DNA from: Corynebacterium callunae DSM 20147 | GTDB lineage: Bacteria > Actinomycetota > Actinomycetes > Mycobacteriales > Mycobacteriaceae | Reading direction: 5' to 3' | Length of the DNA stretch: 64,000 nucleotides | Assembly (NCBI RefSeq): GCF_000344785.1 | Contig: NC_020506.1 | Span: 2,666,001-2,730,000, forward strand | Shown: one piece after another, positions 1-9,483 of the stretch | Layout: each line of letters opens with the position of its first letter | Numbering within the stretch: the first letter of the stretch is position 1 | Program-made: the position numbers and the translations under genes | Notes under the pieces: model-generated | Database searches by the model: none | Told to the model about the DNA's origin: nothing | Seen by the model: the letters and a program-made list of their open reading frames with translations, nothing else

Positions 1-126
1 ATCACAATCTCGCTCCTCAGCAACCTCCTCCAATCAGCAACCCCGATGGCCTTGGAATCCCTGCGCACCCTGCCGGTAACGGCTGGCGTGCGGCAGGAAA
101 ACGTCGGCAAGCTCTATGCCCTTTAA
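1..126 (+). CDS. C-terminal end of an unidentified protein (partial)
   Basis: A reading frame is open from the first base and stops at TAA 124-126, just before aspA. The last residues (…LRTLPV…ENVGKLYAL) look like a genuine protein end and recall the terminal helix of amidohydrolase-type TIM-barrel enzymes, but about 41 residues are too few to decide. The stop lies 10 bases before the aspA ATG and the aspA ribosome site overlaps it, so the two genes are probably co-transcribed. The start is outside the window. Confidence 0.5.
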   Translation: MTISLLSNLLQSATPMALESLRTLPVTAGVRQENVGKLYAL

Positions 127-136
127 GGAAAAAATT

Positions 137-1543
137 ATGACGACCACCATGAATACCCGCCTGGAACACGATCTCATCGGTGACCGCGAGGTCCCGGCTG
201 AGGCATATTGGGGTGTGCATACGCTGCGCGCGGCGGAGAATTTCCGCATCACCGGCCAGACTTTGGCAGATAATCCGCACCTCATCGTGGCTTTTGCGCG
301 GGTGAAGCAGGCGGCAGCGCGCACTAATCATCAGCTCGGATTGTTGAACGATACCCGCGCCACCGCCATTGACCAGGCTTGCGAGCGCGTGGCCAACGGC
401 GAGTTTAATGATCAGTTCATTCTGGATCCGGTGCAGGGCGGCGCTGGTACCAGCACAAATATGAACGCCAATGAGGTTATTGCCAATGTGGCTCTGGAGA
501 TCTTGGGCCATGCCAAGGGCGATTATCAGCACCTGCACCCCAATGACCACGTTAATCTTTCCCAGTCCACCAATGATGCATATCCCACCGCGGTGAAGAT
601 CGCCACGTGTTTTGCCGCCCGGCCGCTGCTGGCGGCCATGGGGGAGCTAGAAGATGCTTGTCGACGAAAAGCTGTGGAATTTCGCAGTGTGGTCAAAATG
701 GGAAGAACCCAATTGCAAGATGCAGTGCCCATGACCGTTGGCCAAGAATTTGAAGGCTGGGCGGTAACCCTGCGCGAAGATCATGATCGTCTTTCCGAAT
801 CCTTGCAGCTAGTAACCGAAATCAACCTTGGTGCCACCGCCATTGGTACCGGTCTGAATGCTCCCGTGGGATACACCGAAGCCGTCTGTTCCCACCTTGC
901 GCAGCTCACCGGATTACCGCTGAGCACCAGCCCCAACCTGGTGGAAGCAACCAGCGACGTCGGATCCTTTGTGCATCTCTCCGGTGTGCTCAAGCGCGTG
1001 GCCATCAAACTTTCCAAAATCTGCAATGATTTGCGATTGCTATCTTCTGGCCCGCGAGCTGGCCTAAATGATATTCAGCTGCCTGCCGTGCAATCCGGAT
1101 CCTCGATTATGCCCGGCAAGGTCAACCCTGTTATCCCCGAGGTAGTTAACCAAATTGCCTATCAAGTAGTGGGTTATGACGCCACCGTCACCATGGCCGC
1201 TGAGGGCGGACAGCTCCAACTCAACGCCTTCGAACCAGTGATTTTGCATTCCATCGGCTTGTCCATGAAACACCTAACCAATGGTTGCACCACGCTGGCT
1301 CAAAAATGTATTTCCGGAATCACGGTTGATGAAGACGCCCTGCGCCGCCAAGTGGAGCAATCCATTGGCCTGGTCACCGCCTTGAACCCAGTCCTGGGAT
1401 ATGCCCAATCCACCATGATTGCCATGGAAGCGCTGCATTCTGGCCGCGGTGTTGCCGAGCTCGTGCTCGAATGCAAACTCCTCACCGCCACCGAACTCGC
1501 GGAACTCCTGCGCCCCGAGCGCCTCGCCAACCTCCAAAAATAA
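137..1543 (+). CDS. aspA: Aspartate ammonia-lyase
   Basis: Cytoplasmic enzyme that reversibly deaminates L-aspartate to fumarate and ammonia. The 468-residue product matches the usual length (about 470). It carries the fumarase/aspartase signature GSSIMPGKVNPV near residues 320-331, and GGAGTSTNMNANEV earlier. I chose ATG 137, preceded by AAGGAA with a 6-base gap, over an in-frame ATG at 116 that overlaps the upstream gene. The permease gene starts 20 bases downstream, which suggests an asparagine/aspartate utilisation operon. Class II fumarase is the nearest alternative; the residues after the signature (EVVNQ, then QLQLNAFEPV) fit aspartase better. Confidence 0.93.
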   Translation: MTTTMNTRLEHDLIGDREVPAEAYWGVHTLRAAENFRITGQTLADNPHLIVAFARVKQAAARTNHQLGLLNDTRATAIDQACERVANGEFNDQFILDPVQGGAGTSTNMNANEVIANVALEILGHAKGDYQHLHPNDHVNLSQSTNDAYPTAVKIATCFAARPLLAAMGELEDACRRKAVEFRSVVKMGRTQLQDAVPMTVGQEFEGWAVTLREDHDRLSESLQLVTEINLGATAIGTGLNAPVGYTEAVCSHLAQLTGLPLSTSPNLVEATSDVGSFVHLSGVLKRVAIKLSKICNDLRLLSSGPRAGLNDIQLPAVQSGSSIMPGKVNPVIPEVVNQIAYQVVGYDATVTMAAEGGQLQLNAFEPVILHSIGLSMKHLTNGCTTLAQKCISGITVDEDALRRQVEQSIGLVTALNPVLGYAQSTMIAMEALHSGRGVAELVLECKLLTATELAELLRPERLANLQK

Positions 1544-1563
1544 CCTAGATTGTTGAGAACATC

Positions 1564-3024
1564 ATGACTCAAACACTGCAAGAAACGGCTCTGACCGCCG
1601 GTGACAATGACTATCACAAGGGACTAAGCACCCGCCAAGTCAACATGATCGCCATTGGCGGAGCCATCGGCACCGGCCTCTTCATGGGAGCCGGTGGGCG
1701 CTTGGAACAAGCCGGCCCCGGCATCGTCATTAGCTACGCTATCTGTGGCGTCATTGCCTTCCTCATCCTCCGCGCGCTTGGCGAGCTCGTCATGTACCGC
1801 CCAAGCTCTGGATCCTTTGTTTCCTATGCTCGTGAGTTTTATGGCGAAAAAGCTGCCTTCGCCACCGGTTGGCTCTACTGGCTGAACTGGTCTATGGCCG
1901 CCATTGTGGACATCACCGCAACTGCCCTCTACATGAACTTCTTTGGCCGCTACCTGCCATGGATTTCCGCAGTACCACAGTGGATCTGGGCTCTTGCAGC
2001 ACTGATCTTGGTGCTGGGCATGAACATGATCTCAGTGAAGGTCTTTGGTGAACTCGAGTTCTGGTTCGCTTTGATCAAGGTCATCGCCCTTTCCGCATTC
2101 CTGGTTGTGGGTTGCTATTTTGTCATCTTCGGCACTCCAATCGAAGGCCATGACACTGGTTGGTCACTCATTCAAGACAACGGCGGACTACTGCCAAATG
2201 GTGTCTTACCGGTGTTGGTGCTGATGCAGGGTGTGGTCTTTGCCTACGCTTCTATTGAGCTGCTTGGCACTGCTGCTGGCGAGGTAGAAAACCCAGAGAA
2301 GGTTATGCCAAAAGCGATCAACACCGTGATTGTGCGAATCGCAATCTTCTACGTTGGTTCTTTGGTACTACTCTCTATGCTGCTTCCATATACCGCATAC
2401 CATGCAGGTGAAAGCCCCTTTGTTACCTTCTTCAGTGCCATCGGCATTCCGGGGATGGACGTGGTGATGAACCTCGTAGTGCTCACCGCCGCTATGTCTT
2501 CCCTCAACGCTGGTCTCTACTCCACCGGCCGTATTCTGCGCAGCATGTCACTGAATGGTTCCGCACCAAAGTTCGCTGGCCGCATCAGCGCCTCTGGTGT
2601 TCCCTATGGTGGAATTGTCATCACTGCGGTTATCGCAGCAGCCGGTGTTGGCCTTAATGCTTTGGTTCCTGCGCAGGCCTTTGAGATTGTGCTCAACTTT
2701 GCAGCAAGCGGCATTATCGCGTCCTGGGGCATGATCGTGTTGTGCCACATCGCACTGGTACGAAAGTCCAAGCGTGGCGAACTCACCCGCCCCAGCTTCC
2801 AAATGCCCTTTGCTCCCTATTCCAGCTGGGCGGTGCTCATTGCGCTGGTTCTCATCGTGGTACTCATGGCCTTTGATAGCCCTGTTGGTACCTGGACGGT
2901 GGCTGGCATTGCCGTGATCATTCCACTGCTGGTTACCGGTTGGTACGCCTGCCGTGGCCGTATCAATGAAATAGCGCAAGCTCGCGCAGCAGGAAAGTTT
3001 GTAGAAGATATCTCCTTAATCTAG
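1564..3024 (+). CDS. ansP: Amino acid permease, APC family, asparagine type
   Basis: Polytopic inner-membrane permease of 486 residues, probably a proton symporter for L-asparagine. The N-terminus (HKGLSTRQVNMIAIGGAIGTG) and the stretch LGELVMYRPSSGSFVSYARE are the conserved AAT/AnsP-type TM1-TM2 signature of the APC superfamily, and about 12 hydrophobic segments follow. It lies 20 bases after aspA and is closed by a strong terminator, so asparagine/aspartate uptake and deamination appear coupled. The exact substrate is inferred from this context and from resemblance to mycobacterial AnsP; another amino acid (GABA, aromatic) is possible. Confidence 0.8.
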   Translation: MTQTLQETALTAGDNDYHKGLSTRQVNMIAIGGAIGTGLFMGAGGRLEQAGPGIVISYAICGVIAFLILRALGELVMYRPSSGSFVSYAREFYGEKAAFATGWLYWLNWSMAAIVDITATALYMNFFGRYLPWISAVPQWIWALAALILVLGMNMISVKVFGELEFWFALIKVIALSAFLVVGCYFVIFGTPIEGHDTGWSLIQDNGGLLPNGVLPVLVLMQGVVFAYASIELLGTAAGEVENPEKVMPKAINTVIVRIAIFYVGSLVLLSMLLPYTAYHAGESPFVTFFSAIGIPGMDVVMNLVVLTAAMSSLNAGLYSTGRILRSMSLNGSAPKFAGRISASGVPYGGIVITAVIAAAGVGLNALVPAQAFEIVLNFAASGIIASWGMIVLCHIALVRKSKRGELTRPSFQMPFAPYSSWAVLIALVLIVVLMAFDSPVGTWTVAGIAVIIPLLVTGWYACRGRINEIAQARAAGKFVEDISLI

Positions 3025-3036
3025 AACACCAAAACT

Positions 3037-3080
3037 AAAATGACCTTGCACTCATACGAAAGAGTTCAAGGTCATTTTTT
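3037..3080 (+). terminator. Rho-independent terminator after the permease gene
   Basis: TGACCTTG (3041-3048) pairs with CAAGGTCA (3067-3074), flanked by A-runs on the left and six T on the right. It can serve both the permease gene and the convergent metal-transporter gene. Confidence 0.85.
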
Positions 3081-3095
3081 ATTATTGGGGTTGTC

Positions 3096-4349
3096 TTAGA
3101 ACAGACCCACAAGTTGATTGATACAGAGATATAAGAATGCAGCAGAAATAATTGCCATAAAGGTATTGCTCAACCAGCCATTACGCCACTCTTTGGGAGT
3201 GCGGTCAGTATTAAGCAAAATAAGCAAGGTTAATCCCAAGAAAGGCATAAAGAGTGCACCGAGCACACCGTAGGTAATGATCAACCCCGTAGGTTTGCCC
3301 AACAGCAGCAAAAGCATGGGAGGGAAGGTCAGCCAGATGAGATAAACCCGGTAGTACTTTCCACCAGAGCGAGTATCAGGATGATCAGCTGGCAGCTTCT
3401 TGAGGTGGCCTACATAGTCAGCAAACATCAAGGACACACCATTCCACACACCCAGGACTGAAGAAACCGCTGCAGCCAAGAACCCCACCAAGAATACTTT
3501 GGACATCACGAGCCCATAACGATCCTCCAGCACATAGGCCATATCAACGAGACCTTGGTCATTATCAGCAACAGCGAGGTTTGCGGTATAAAGCATCTCC
3601 GCACCAAGGATCAGCATGGCAATAACGAAGACGCCGGTGATGGCATAAGCCACGTTGTTATCGAGGCGCATAACCTTCATCCACTTTGGTGAATACCAGC
3701 CCTTTTCACGCAGCCAGTATCCATAAGCAGCCAAGGTAATGGTGCCACCCACTCCGCCAGCAATGGACAACACGTAGACAAATGATCCATCTGGAACGGT
3801 AGGCACCAAGCCTTTAAGAATTTCCGGGATATTTGGAACTGAGAGAATTGCAATCCCCACTACGGTCACAAACATCACGCCAACCAGTACCGCGATTAGG
3901 TTCTCAAAGATCTGGTAACGACCCAACCACATCAGCCCGAAACACAGCAGGCCAGTAAGTACGGCCCACATCGTAAGGCTGGTACCGGGGAAAAGAGCGG
4001 CCATCGCAAGTCCCGCGCCCGACATTCCGGCGGCTCCATAAACCAAGCCCCAAATCACAATGTAGGGAGCAAAATACCAGGAGGTCCACTTACCAAGCTG
4101 GCTCCACCCATGAAAAATAGTATTTCCAGTGGCAAGTGTGTACCTACCAGCACCTTCTACCAAAACGATTTTCATGAGAGTTCCGGCAATGACCGCCCAC
4201 AACAAGGCGTATCCATAACGTTGGCCGGCAATCATCGTTGCCACCATGTCTGCTGCCCCAACAGCAGTTGCGGCAGCTACTAAGCCTGGTCCAACTAAAG
4301 TCCATTTAATTTTTTCTGGAGAATCTTCTTGCACTTTTTCTGAGACCAA
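3096..4349 (-). CDS. Nramp-related membrane transporter lacking the canonical metal motifs
   Basis: Polytopic protein of 417 residues with the fold signature of the Nramp/MntH superfamily (VGPGLVAAATAVGAADMVAT in TM1, about 11 hydrophobic segments). True Mn/Fe transporters have DPGN in TM1 and MPH in TM6; here TM1 reads GAADM, and the TM6 region reads TLAAYGYWL. The substrate therefore cannot be assumed to be manganese or iron. The start is TTG at 4349, preceded by GAAAGG on the minus strand with about 6 bases of spacing; I see no better in-frame ATG. It is convergent with the permease gene and stands alone upstream of pyk2. Confidence 0.75.
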   Translation of the reverse strand: MVSEKVQEDSPEKIKWTLVGPGLVAAATAVGAADMVATMIAGQRYGYALLWAVIAGTLMKIVLVEGAGRYTLATGNTIFHGWSQLGKWTSWYFAPYIVIWGLVYGAAGMSGAGLAMAALFPGTSLTMWAVLTGLLCFGLMWLGRYQIFENLIAVLVGVMFVTVVGIAILSVPNIPEILKGLVPTVPDGSFVYVLSIAGGVGGTITLAAYGYWLREKGWYSPKWMKVMRLDNNVAYAITGVFVIAMLILGAEMLYTANLAVADNDQGLVDMAYVLEDRYGLVMSKVFLVGFLAAAVSSVLGVWNGVSLMFADYVGHLKKLPADHPDTRSGGKYYRVYLIWLTFPPMLLLLLGKPTGLIITYGVLGALFMPFLGLTLLILLNTDRTPKEWRNGWLSNTFMAIISAAFLYLCINQLVGLF

Positions 4350-4459
4350 GGTTTAACCTTTCGACGGGAAGTTTTCTTAAGGAACACTGAGAGCCTAAGA
4401 CAGCGCACTTATAGATGTTCGCTTATAAGAAAAGTTCCCCTCAATCAGGTGTGCCTAAT

Positions 4460-6313
4460 TTATTCCTCCCAACTACGCACCTTGCGCAACAATAAACGGC
4501 TCTTACGCTGGGAAGCGCCTAACTTTTTGCTCATGAGCGTCAGCACCTTAATGGCATCGTTAATGTGGGGCCCCTTGTTGAGCATGACGCATTCGGCACG
4601 CAGTGCCATGGCAGCATCCGTGATTTCAGCGCGGGAGGGCAGACCGTTCTTGGCCATATTTTCCAGCACCTGAGTAGCTAGAATTGTTGGCACGTGAGCT
4701 GCTTCCGCCATGGACATAATCAACTGTGGGACTTCAGCCATGCGCTCAAAGCCCAGCTCAACAGCCAGGTCACCGCGGGCGATCATGATGCCAAAGTTCT
4801 CGTGCCTCATACCTGCGAGCAGCACGTGCGCCAGATTTTCATAACCTGGGATGGTCTCAATTTTTAAGACCAGACCCAGCCGTGCCGCATCAGAGGGCTC
4901 TGCAACTTCACGCAGGGTTTTAAGCACATATTCCACATCGGCAACATCGCGGATAAAGGAAATGGCTGCGATATCTGCGTGAGCTGCCACAAATTTGAGG
5001 TGTCGAACATCTTCTTCAGTCAGGCTTGGCAGTGGCAACTTGGAATCTGGCAGGTTAATGCCCTTATATGCGGCAAGGTTTACACCTTGGGGACGGGCGC
5101 GGGTGACTTCTAGCTCAACATCCGCAATGCCATCGGCATCCTTTTTGGATACGCACACTGCAGCGATGGAGCCATCATCAAAAAGCACACGGTGGCCTAC
5201 TTCAATGGCGCCCACAGCCTGGGGCAAAGTGCAGCTAATGCGCGGTATAGCATCGGGGTTGGCATGCGGATCATAAGTTACTTCCTCAGAGGTAAGCACC
5301 AGACGGTCACCCACTTTGAGGTTAATACGCTGTGCACCTGCAGGAATGCCATAAACCCGAGAACGTTCATAATCGTGTTCCAAAAGGGTGCCGTTGGCGA
5401 TATAGGCCTTTTGCTGACCTTCGGCGAGCAAGCCGTCGTCGAAAAGCTCCGTTACGGTGAAGGAGCGGCGCGAGCCGCGCGTGTCATGCAAGTTAATAAC
5501 ACTGCCCACCTGCAGTTTTTCATACCAGGCTGGATCAACCTGGAAGGCAAGCGCAGGGCGGCCGGGCAGACCGGCTGGCGGCTGGCTGACGGTAGGGGCT
5601 GGGGTGATCCAGAGTTTGGCGGTGGTCAGCACGGTGCCGATTTCATCGCGGGTGACGCGCGCCGCGCCAACTTCAGGGCCCGGCGCGATGGCTCCGGTAC
5701 GTACCTTTGGGCCAGCGAGATCCATATTGATGCGGATCTCGCGGCCCTCTTCGGCAGCCACCGTTCGGACATTATCAATCATCTGCTGCCACATGGTTTC
5801 ATCATCATGGGCACAGTTGATACGGGCGAGATCCATGCCGCTCTCCGCGAAGCCGCGGACCAGGTTGATGTCAGTGGCCGCTCCCGTGGGGAGGGTGACC
5901 ATAATGCAAGAAGGAGTGTCCGGCAACGGAGCGCCAAGCAGGATCTCTGCATGCTCATCGAGGATTTCATCGGCGTCCTCAAAAGCGTGGACAACCTCTG
6001 CAGGCATATACAGCGGACCTTCACCTGCAAATGCGCCAATGACATTGCGAGCTGCTTTGAGTCGCGCCTGCACGGCTGGCTCGGTGGTAGTTAAGCGGGT
6101 AGCGCCCACTGCTGCTAACTTTTGTTGCAATCCGCGCAGGTCACGACTACGCAGATGGGCATAGTGCATGAGGTTGCGAGCACCCACAAAGTGCGTGGGG
6201 GACACCTTGGAAATCTCATCCCGGTGCGCCTCAGTTACCTCATCTAATTCAAGGATCAAAGCATCCAGCTCTTCTTTGATCTCCTGCAAAATAGCCTGAT
6301 CAAACTGATTCAT
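4460..6313 (-). CDS. pyk2: Second pyruvate kinase (Pyk2-type)
   Basis: 617-residue pyruvate kinase-like enzyme (PEP + ADP to pyruvate + ATP). The catalytic half keeps MIARGDLAVELG, KIET and ATQVLENMAKNGLPSRAE, equivalents of the classical Mg/PEP motifs. About 130 N-terminal residues precede the TIM barrel, which explains the length (classical enzymes have about 470). The ATG at 6313 has an AAAGGAG site 7 bases away, so I reject the longer start at 6358. ldhA lies directly upstream on the same strand; in C. glutamicum the same pair exists and is described as co-transcribed. It would supply pyruvate to lactate dehydrogenase. Confidence 0.88.
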   Translation of the reverse strand: MNQFDQAILQEIKEELDALILELDEVTEAHRDEISKVSPTHFVGARNLMHYAHLRSRDLRGLQQKLAAVGATRLTTTEPAVQARLKAARNVIGAFAGEGPLYMPAEVVHAFEDADEILDEHAEILLGAPLPDTPSCIMVTLPTGAATDINLVRGFAESGMDLARINCAHDDETMWQQMIDNVRTVAAEEGREIRINMDLAGPKVRTGAIAPGPEVGAARVTRDEIGTVLTTAKLWITPAPTVSQPPAGLPGRPALAFQVDPAWYEKLQVGSVINLHDTRGSRRSFTVTELFDDGLLAEGQQKAYIANGTLLEHDYERSRVYGIPAGAQRINLKVGDRLVLTSEEVTYDPHANPDAIPRISCTLPQAVGAIEVGHRVLFDDGSIAAVCVSKKDADGIADVELEVTRARPQGVNLAAYKGINLPDSKLPLPSLTEEDVRHLKFVAAHADIAAISFIRDVADVEYVLKTLREVAEPSDAARLGLVLKIETIPGYENLAHVLLAGMRHENFGIMIARGDLAVELGFERMAEVPQLIMSMAEAAHVPTILATQVLENMAKNGLPSRAEITDAAMALRAECVMLNKGPHINDAIKVLTLMSKKLGASQRKSRLLLRKVRSWEE

Positions 6314-6483
6314 GTGCGCTCCTTTAAAGCCACTTTTAAAAACCACTTGAAAAACCACAGTTAAGAGCCAAAGATTTTTGCCCCTGACTGCGAAACTTTT
6401 TCAAGCAAAGTAGGCCGGGAATTCTCCGACCTGCCTAGCACCTCCCCGGGCGTTCCCTCAAACAGGACCACCCGGGAAGTTTT

Positions 6484-6512
6484 CTAAGCAGGGCTTCTTA
6501 GCAGGGCTTCTT
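6484..6512. repeat. Short tandem repeat in the ldhA-pyk2 gap
   Basis: The unit AGCAGGGCTTCTT occurs twice in direct succession (TAAGCAGGGCTTCTTAGCAGGGCTTCTT). No clear terminator or promoter overlaps it. Confidence 0.6.
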
Positions 6513-6589
6513 TAAATCTCACCCATATTTTGCACCCAAAAAGCAGATCCGGCAGCGCAACTAGGACAACATCACACCTGCGCAGAGAT

Positions 6590-7537
6590 TTAGCTGAAAA
6601 TCTGTTCCTGAATAGCACGCAAAGTATTAGCGGAGTGCTTGAAGCGCTCCATCTCATGCTCGCTGATTTCCAGTTCTACCACGCGGCGAATACCACGGCG
6701 GTTAATGATGGCCGGGGTACCAATATAAATGTCTTCTTCCCCATATTCGCCATTGAGCAGCGCAGATACGGGAAGCGCCACGTCTTGGTTTTGGATAACC
6801 GCGCGGGTGATACGCGCCAAGCCCATGCCAATGCCATAAGAGGTTGAGCCCTTGGCATCGATGATGTGATAGGCAGCGTCGCGAGTATCTTCAAAGACTT
6901 TTTCCAAGCGGCCATCTAGCTCTGGATCCTTTTCCAAAAGCTTGCGCAGGGAAACACCGGCGATGGTGGCGGAAGAAAGCACTGGGAGTTCGGTATCGCC
7001 ATGCTCGCCAATAATGTAGGAGTGAATGGAGCTTGGCGCTACCTCATAAAGCTCGCCCAGCATATAGCGGAAACGTGCGGAGTCCAAGACGGTGCCCGAG
7101 CCGATTACGCGGTGCCAGTCCAAGCCGGAGAACTTCCATACTGCATAAGTGAGGATGTCTACGGGGTTGCTGGCTACCAGGAAAATTCCATCAAAGCCGG
7201 CGGCCATGACCTCGCCAACAATAGACTTCATGATCTTGACGTTTTTATCCACCAGCTGCAGGCGAGTTTCGCCTGGCCTTTGGGCTGCACCTGCGCAAAT
7301 AACCACCATGGCAGCGTCTTCGCAGTCTGCGTAGGTTCCCTTGGTTACGCGAGTACGGGATTCCGACCACACCACACCGTGGTTTAGGTCCATGACATTG
7401 CCTTCGAGCTTCTTTTCATCAATGTCAATGATGGCTAGGTGATCGCAGGTTCCTTGGTTAATCAGCGCATAAGCATAAGCAACTCCGACATCACCTGCAC
7501 CAATGAGAACGATCTTATTTCCGACGGTCTTTTTCAT
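6590..7537 (-). CDS. ldhA: L-lactate dehydrogenase (NAD-dependent)
   Basis: Cytoplasmic fermentative enzyme that reduces pyruvate to L-lactate with NADH. The 315-residue product starts [18 protein letters not shown] (Rossmann nucleotide-binding loop) and contains the catalytic histidine motif IGEHGDTE near residue 178; it reads nearly like C. glutamicum LdhA. I use ATG 7537; longer in-frame starts run into the promoter region. pyk2 follows on the same strand with a 276-base gap. The gene is probably regulated by carbon source: LldR and SugR act on ldhA in C. glutamicum, and a GTCCG/CGGAC palindrome lies about 115 bases upstream here. Confidence 0.95.
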   Translation of the reverse strand: MKKTVGNKIVLIGAGDVGVAYAYALINQGTCDHLAIIDIDEKKLEGNVMDLNHGVVWSESRTRVTKGTYADCEDAAMVVICAGAAQRPGETRLQLVDKNVKIMKSIVGEVMAAGFDGIFLVASNPVDILTYAVWKFSGLDWHRVIGSGTVLDSARFRYMLGELYEVAPSSIHSYIIGEHGDTELPVLSSATIAGVSLRKLLEKDPELDGRLEKVFEDTRDAAYHIIDAKGSTSYGIGMGLARITRAVIQNQDVALPVSALLNGEYGEEDIYIGTPAIINRRGIRRVVELEISEHEMERFKHSANTLRAIQEQIFS

Positions 7538-7650
7538 ATCTAGCCCAATTCCTAACTTGCCTTGGCCGGGCAGGCTCAGAGTTTCTGTGGAGCTTATGCC
7601 CGGAAATCTTCTTACATGTTCAATTATGCCCGCTTTAGGCACGAAAAGCA

Positions 7651-7662
7651 GTCCGAACGGAC
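7651..7662. promoter_or_regulatory. Palindrome upstream of ldhA
   Basis: GTCCGAACGGAC has perfect 5-base arms around two bases and sits 114-125 bases before the ldhA start, within the 399-base gap between ldhA and the divergent membrane hydrolase gene. It could be a repressor site. Which protein binds is unknown. Confidence 0.4.
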
Positions 7663-7936
7663 ATTTCTTCAGGGTTGAAAACATCACATATTTTCCCCGA
7701 CTTTTAAGCCACCATCGGACTAAAATATTTGCACTGTAGGCCATCAAAACTTCTGACATCATGCAAAGTATGGTTTCGCTCTCTAGACTAGCGTCACTGC
7801 TGCGCACCTGCCTGGCCTCGGCGAAAACCCCCGGACACCCGCACCACATTCAGCCCGACAAGCAGCCAAGCAGCTCACTAAAAAGGCCCTACTTTTTGGT
7901 TTGCGCCTCAGCGCCGAGCTCATCCCAGGCGTGCGT

Positions 7937-9472
7937 ATGTCCCCCAGTCATCACAAAATCCTGCCAGCCAATATGGGCGCTGGATTCCTGGGAGCAGAAA
8001 TAGCAACGTGGTGGGCTCTATCCCCCTCACTTTTGCCCCGGCCGTGGTGGGTGCAGGCCTCCAATTTGGCAGTATTGCAAACAGTTGGCCATGCAGCTGC
8101 GACCGCGATTCACTCACTACTCCCCCATCCCCGGCGTGGCCCTTTAAAGCAGTTGAACCGCGGTTTTTACACAGCGTCTCATATCCTCATCGGCACCACC
8201 ACCGCAGTGACCATCGCTGTCGGCTTAAAGCGTCAAAATACGCAGAACCAATTATTGGGCGTCTGCAAAGTCGGCTTACCCAAAACTGCAGTCGCCATTG
8301 CTTTGGGCACTGCTGGTTATGCATCTGCGCTGGTTGCCGGTGAAGTCCTGCAAAACGCCACCGACCACACCCATACGCTGGCTCTCAAATTTTTGCCGCC
8401 CTGGGTGCGCTGGTTGAGCTGGCCCCTGTCCATTGCAGCCCTTAGCGCGGTGCCAATATTGCTCAGTAATCGCGTCTTCCTTCAAAGAACTCTCAACAAA
8501 GCTGCGCGCCAAGCCGAATACCTCAATCAGCTAATTTTCCCAGGCACCGCGCAACCTTGGGAACCAGAACGCTCGGGCAGCCCCTGGTCCTACGAAAGCT
8601 GGAGTGCGGTCGGTTCCCAGGGACGCGCTGTATTATCAGGCGGACCGCGGCGACGCGATATTGCCAGCACCATGGGCTTGCCCCTCACAGAGGTTCATGA
8701 ACCCATCCGCATTTTCACAGGTCAGGTCCCCGGTCACACGCGCGCAGAACAAATCCGACTCATCATCGCCGAATTACACCGCACCGGTGCCCTGAACTGG
8801 TACAAAAACAATGACGCTCCCATTAACGCAGCCCGTTTGCTTATCGACGCCGTCCGCGCCGAGCTGGCACAGCTACCCACCGGGGCGGGCGCGCCCCGGT
8901 TGTATCTGGTGGGTGAGTCCCTTGGGGCCTATGGAACTGCGGCGGCATATGGGCACGTCGAAAAGCTTTTGGAGGTGGCTGACGGCTTCCTTTTATCTGG
9001 CACCCCGCGGTGTTCGACGGCCATTCAAGAATTTTCAAATAAGCGCGATGCGGGATCCTCGCAGCGTATGCCGGTTTTTGAGGGCGGACGCCAGATTCGA
9101 TTTGTGGCAATGCCAGAGCATTTGCAAATGGCGCGCGAGTGGGAATTTCCGCGCATGATTATTGCCCAGCATGCCTCCGATCCCATTGCGTGGTGGGATT
9201 TATCGCTTTTTGTGAGGCGTCCGGAATGGCTGAAACACCCAGCTCACGACCATGTCGATGTGTTTCCGCGACTGCGCTGGCTGCCTTTTGTGACCGGCTG
9301 GCAGATCGCGTTGGATTTAGCCAGCTCGGTAGCGGTTCCCGGTGGTCACGGCCATAATTACCACGCAGAATTTATCGATTATTGGGCAGCGCTATTGGGT
9401 GATGTGGAGGTTAGTGCGCAGCAACGCGCCAACATTATAAATTGGATCCGCCGGAACTCGATTAAGCGCTAA
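7937..9472 (+). CDS. Membrane alpha/beta-hydrolase family protein (COG4425-like)
   Basis: About 511 residues: several N-terminal membrane segments, the first ending in LSPSLLPRPWW, a motif typical of this actinobacterial family, then a C-terminal alpha/beta-hydrolase-like domain with the nucleophile elbow GESLGAYG. The substrate is unknown; a lipid or ester is a guess. The start is uncertain. The frame is open back to 7787, with TTG 7901, GTG 7931 and ATG 7937 as candidates and none with a clear ribosome site; ATG 7937 leaves about ten residues before the first membrane segment. A HAD phosphatase gene follows after 11 bases. Confidence 0.7.
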   Translation: MSPSHHKILPANMGAGFLGAEIATWWALSPSLLPRPWWVQASNLAVLQTVGHAAATAIHSLLPHPRRGPLKQLNRGFYTASHILIGTTTAVTIAVGLKRQNTQNQLLGVCKVGLPKTAVAIALGTAGYASALVAGEVLQNATDHTHTLALKFLPPWVRWLSWPLSIAALSAVPILLSNRVFLQRTLNKAARQAEYLNQLIFPGTAQPWEPERSGSPWSYESWSAVGSQGRAVLSGGPRRRDIASTMGLPLTEVHEPIRIFTGQVPGHTRAEQIRLIIAELHRTGALNWYKNNDAPINAARLLIDAVRAELAQLPTGAGAPRLYLVGESLGAYGTAAAYGHVEKLLEVADGFLLSGTPRCSTAIQEFSNKRDAGSSQRMPVFEGGRQIRFVAMPEHLQMAREWEFPRMIIAQHASDPIAWWDLSLFVRRPEWLKHPAHDHVDVFPRLRWLPFVTGWQIALDLASSVAVPGGHGHNYHAEFIDYWAALLGDVEVSAQQRANIINWIRRNSIKR

Positions 9473-9483
9473 TCTGAGAAACC

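Noticed and set aside
5192..6164. Long plus-strand open frames (up to 300 codons) opposite pyk2
   Set aside because: They are antisense to a clear pyruvate kinase gene, with no ribosome sites and unnatural amino-acid composition.
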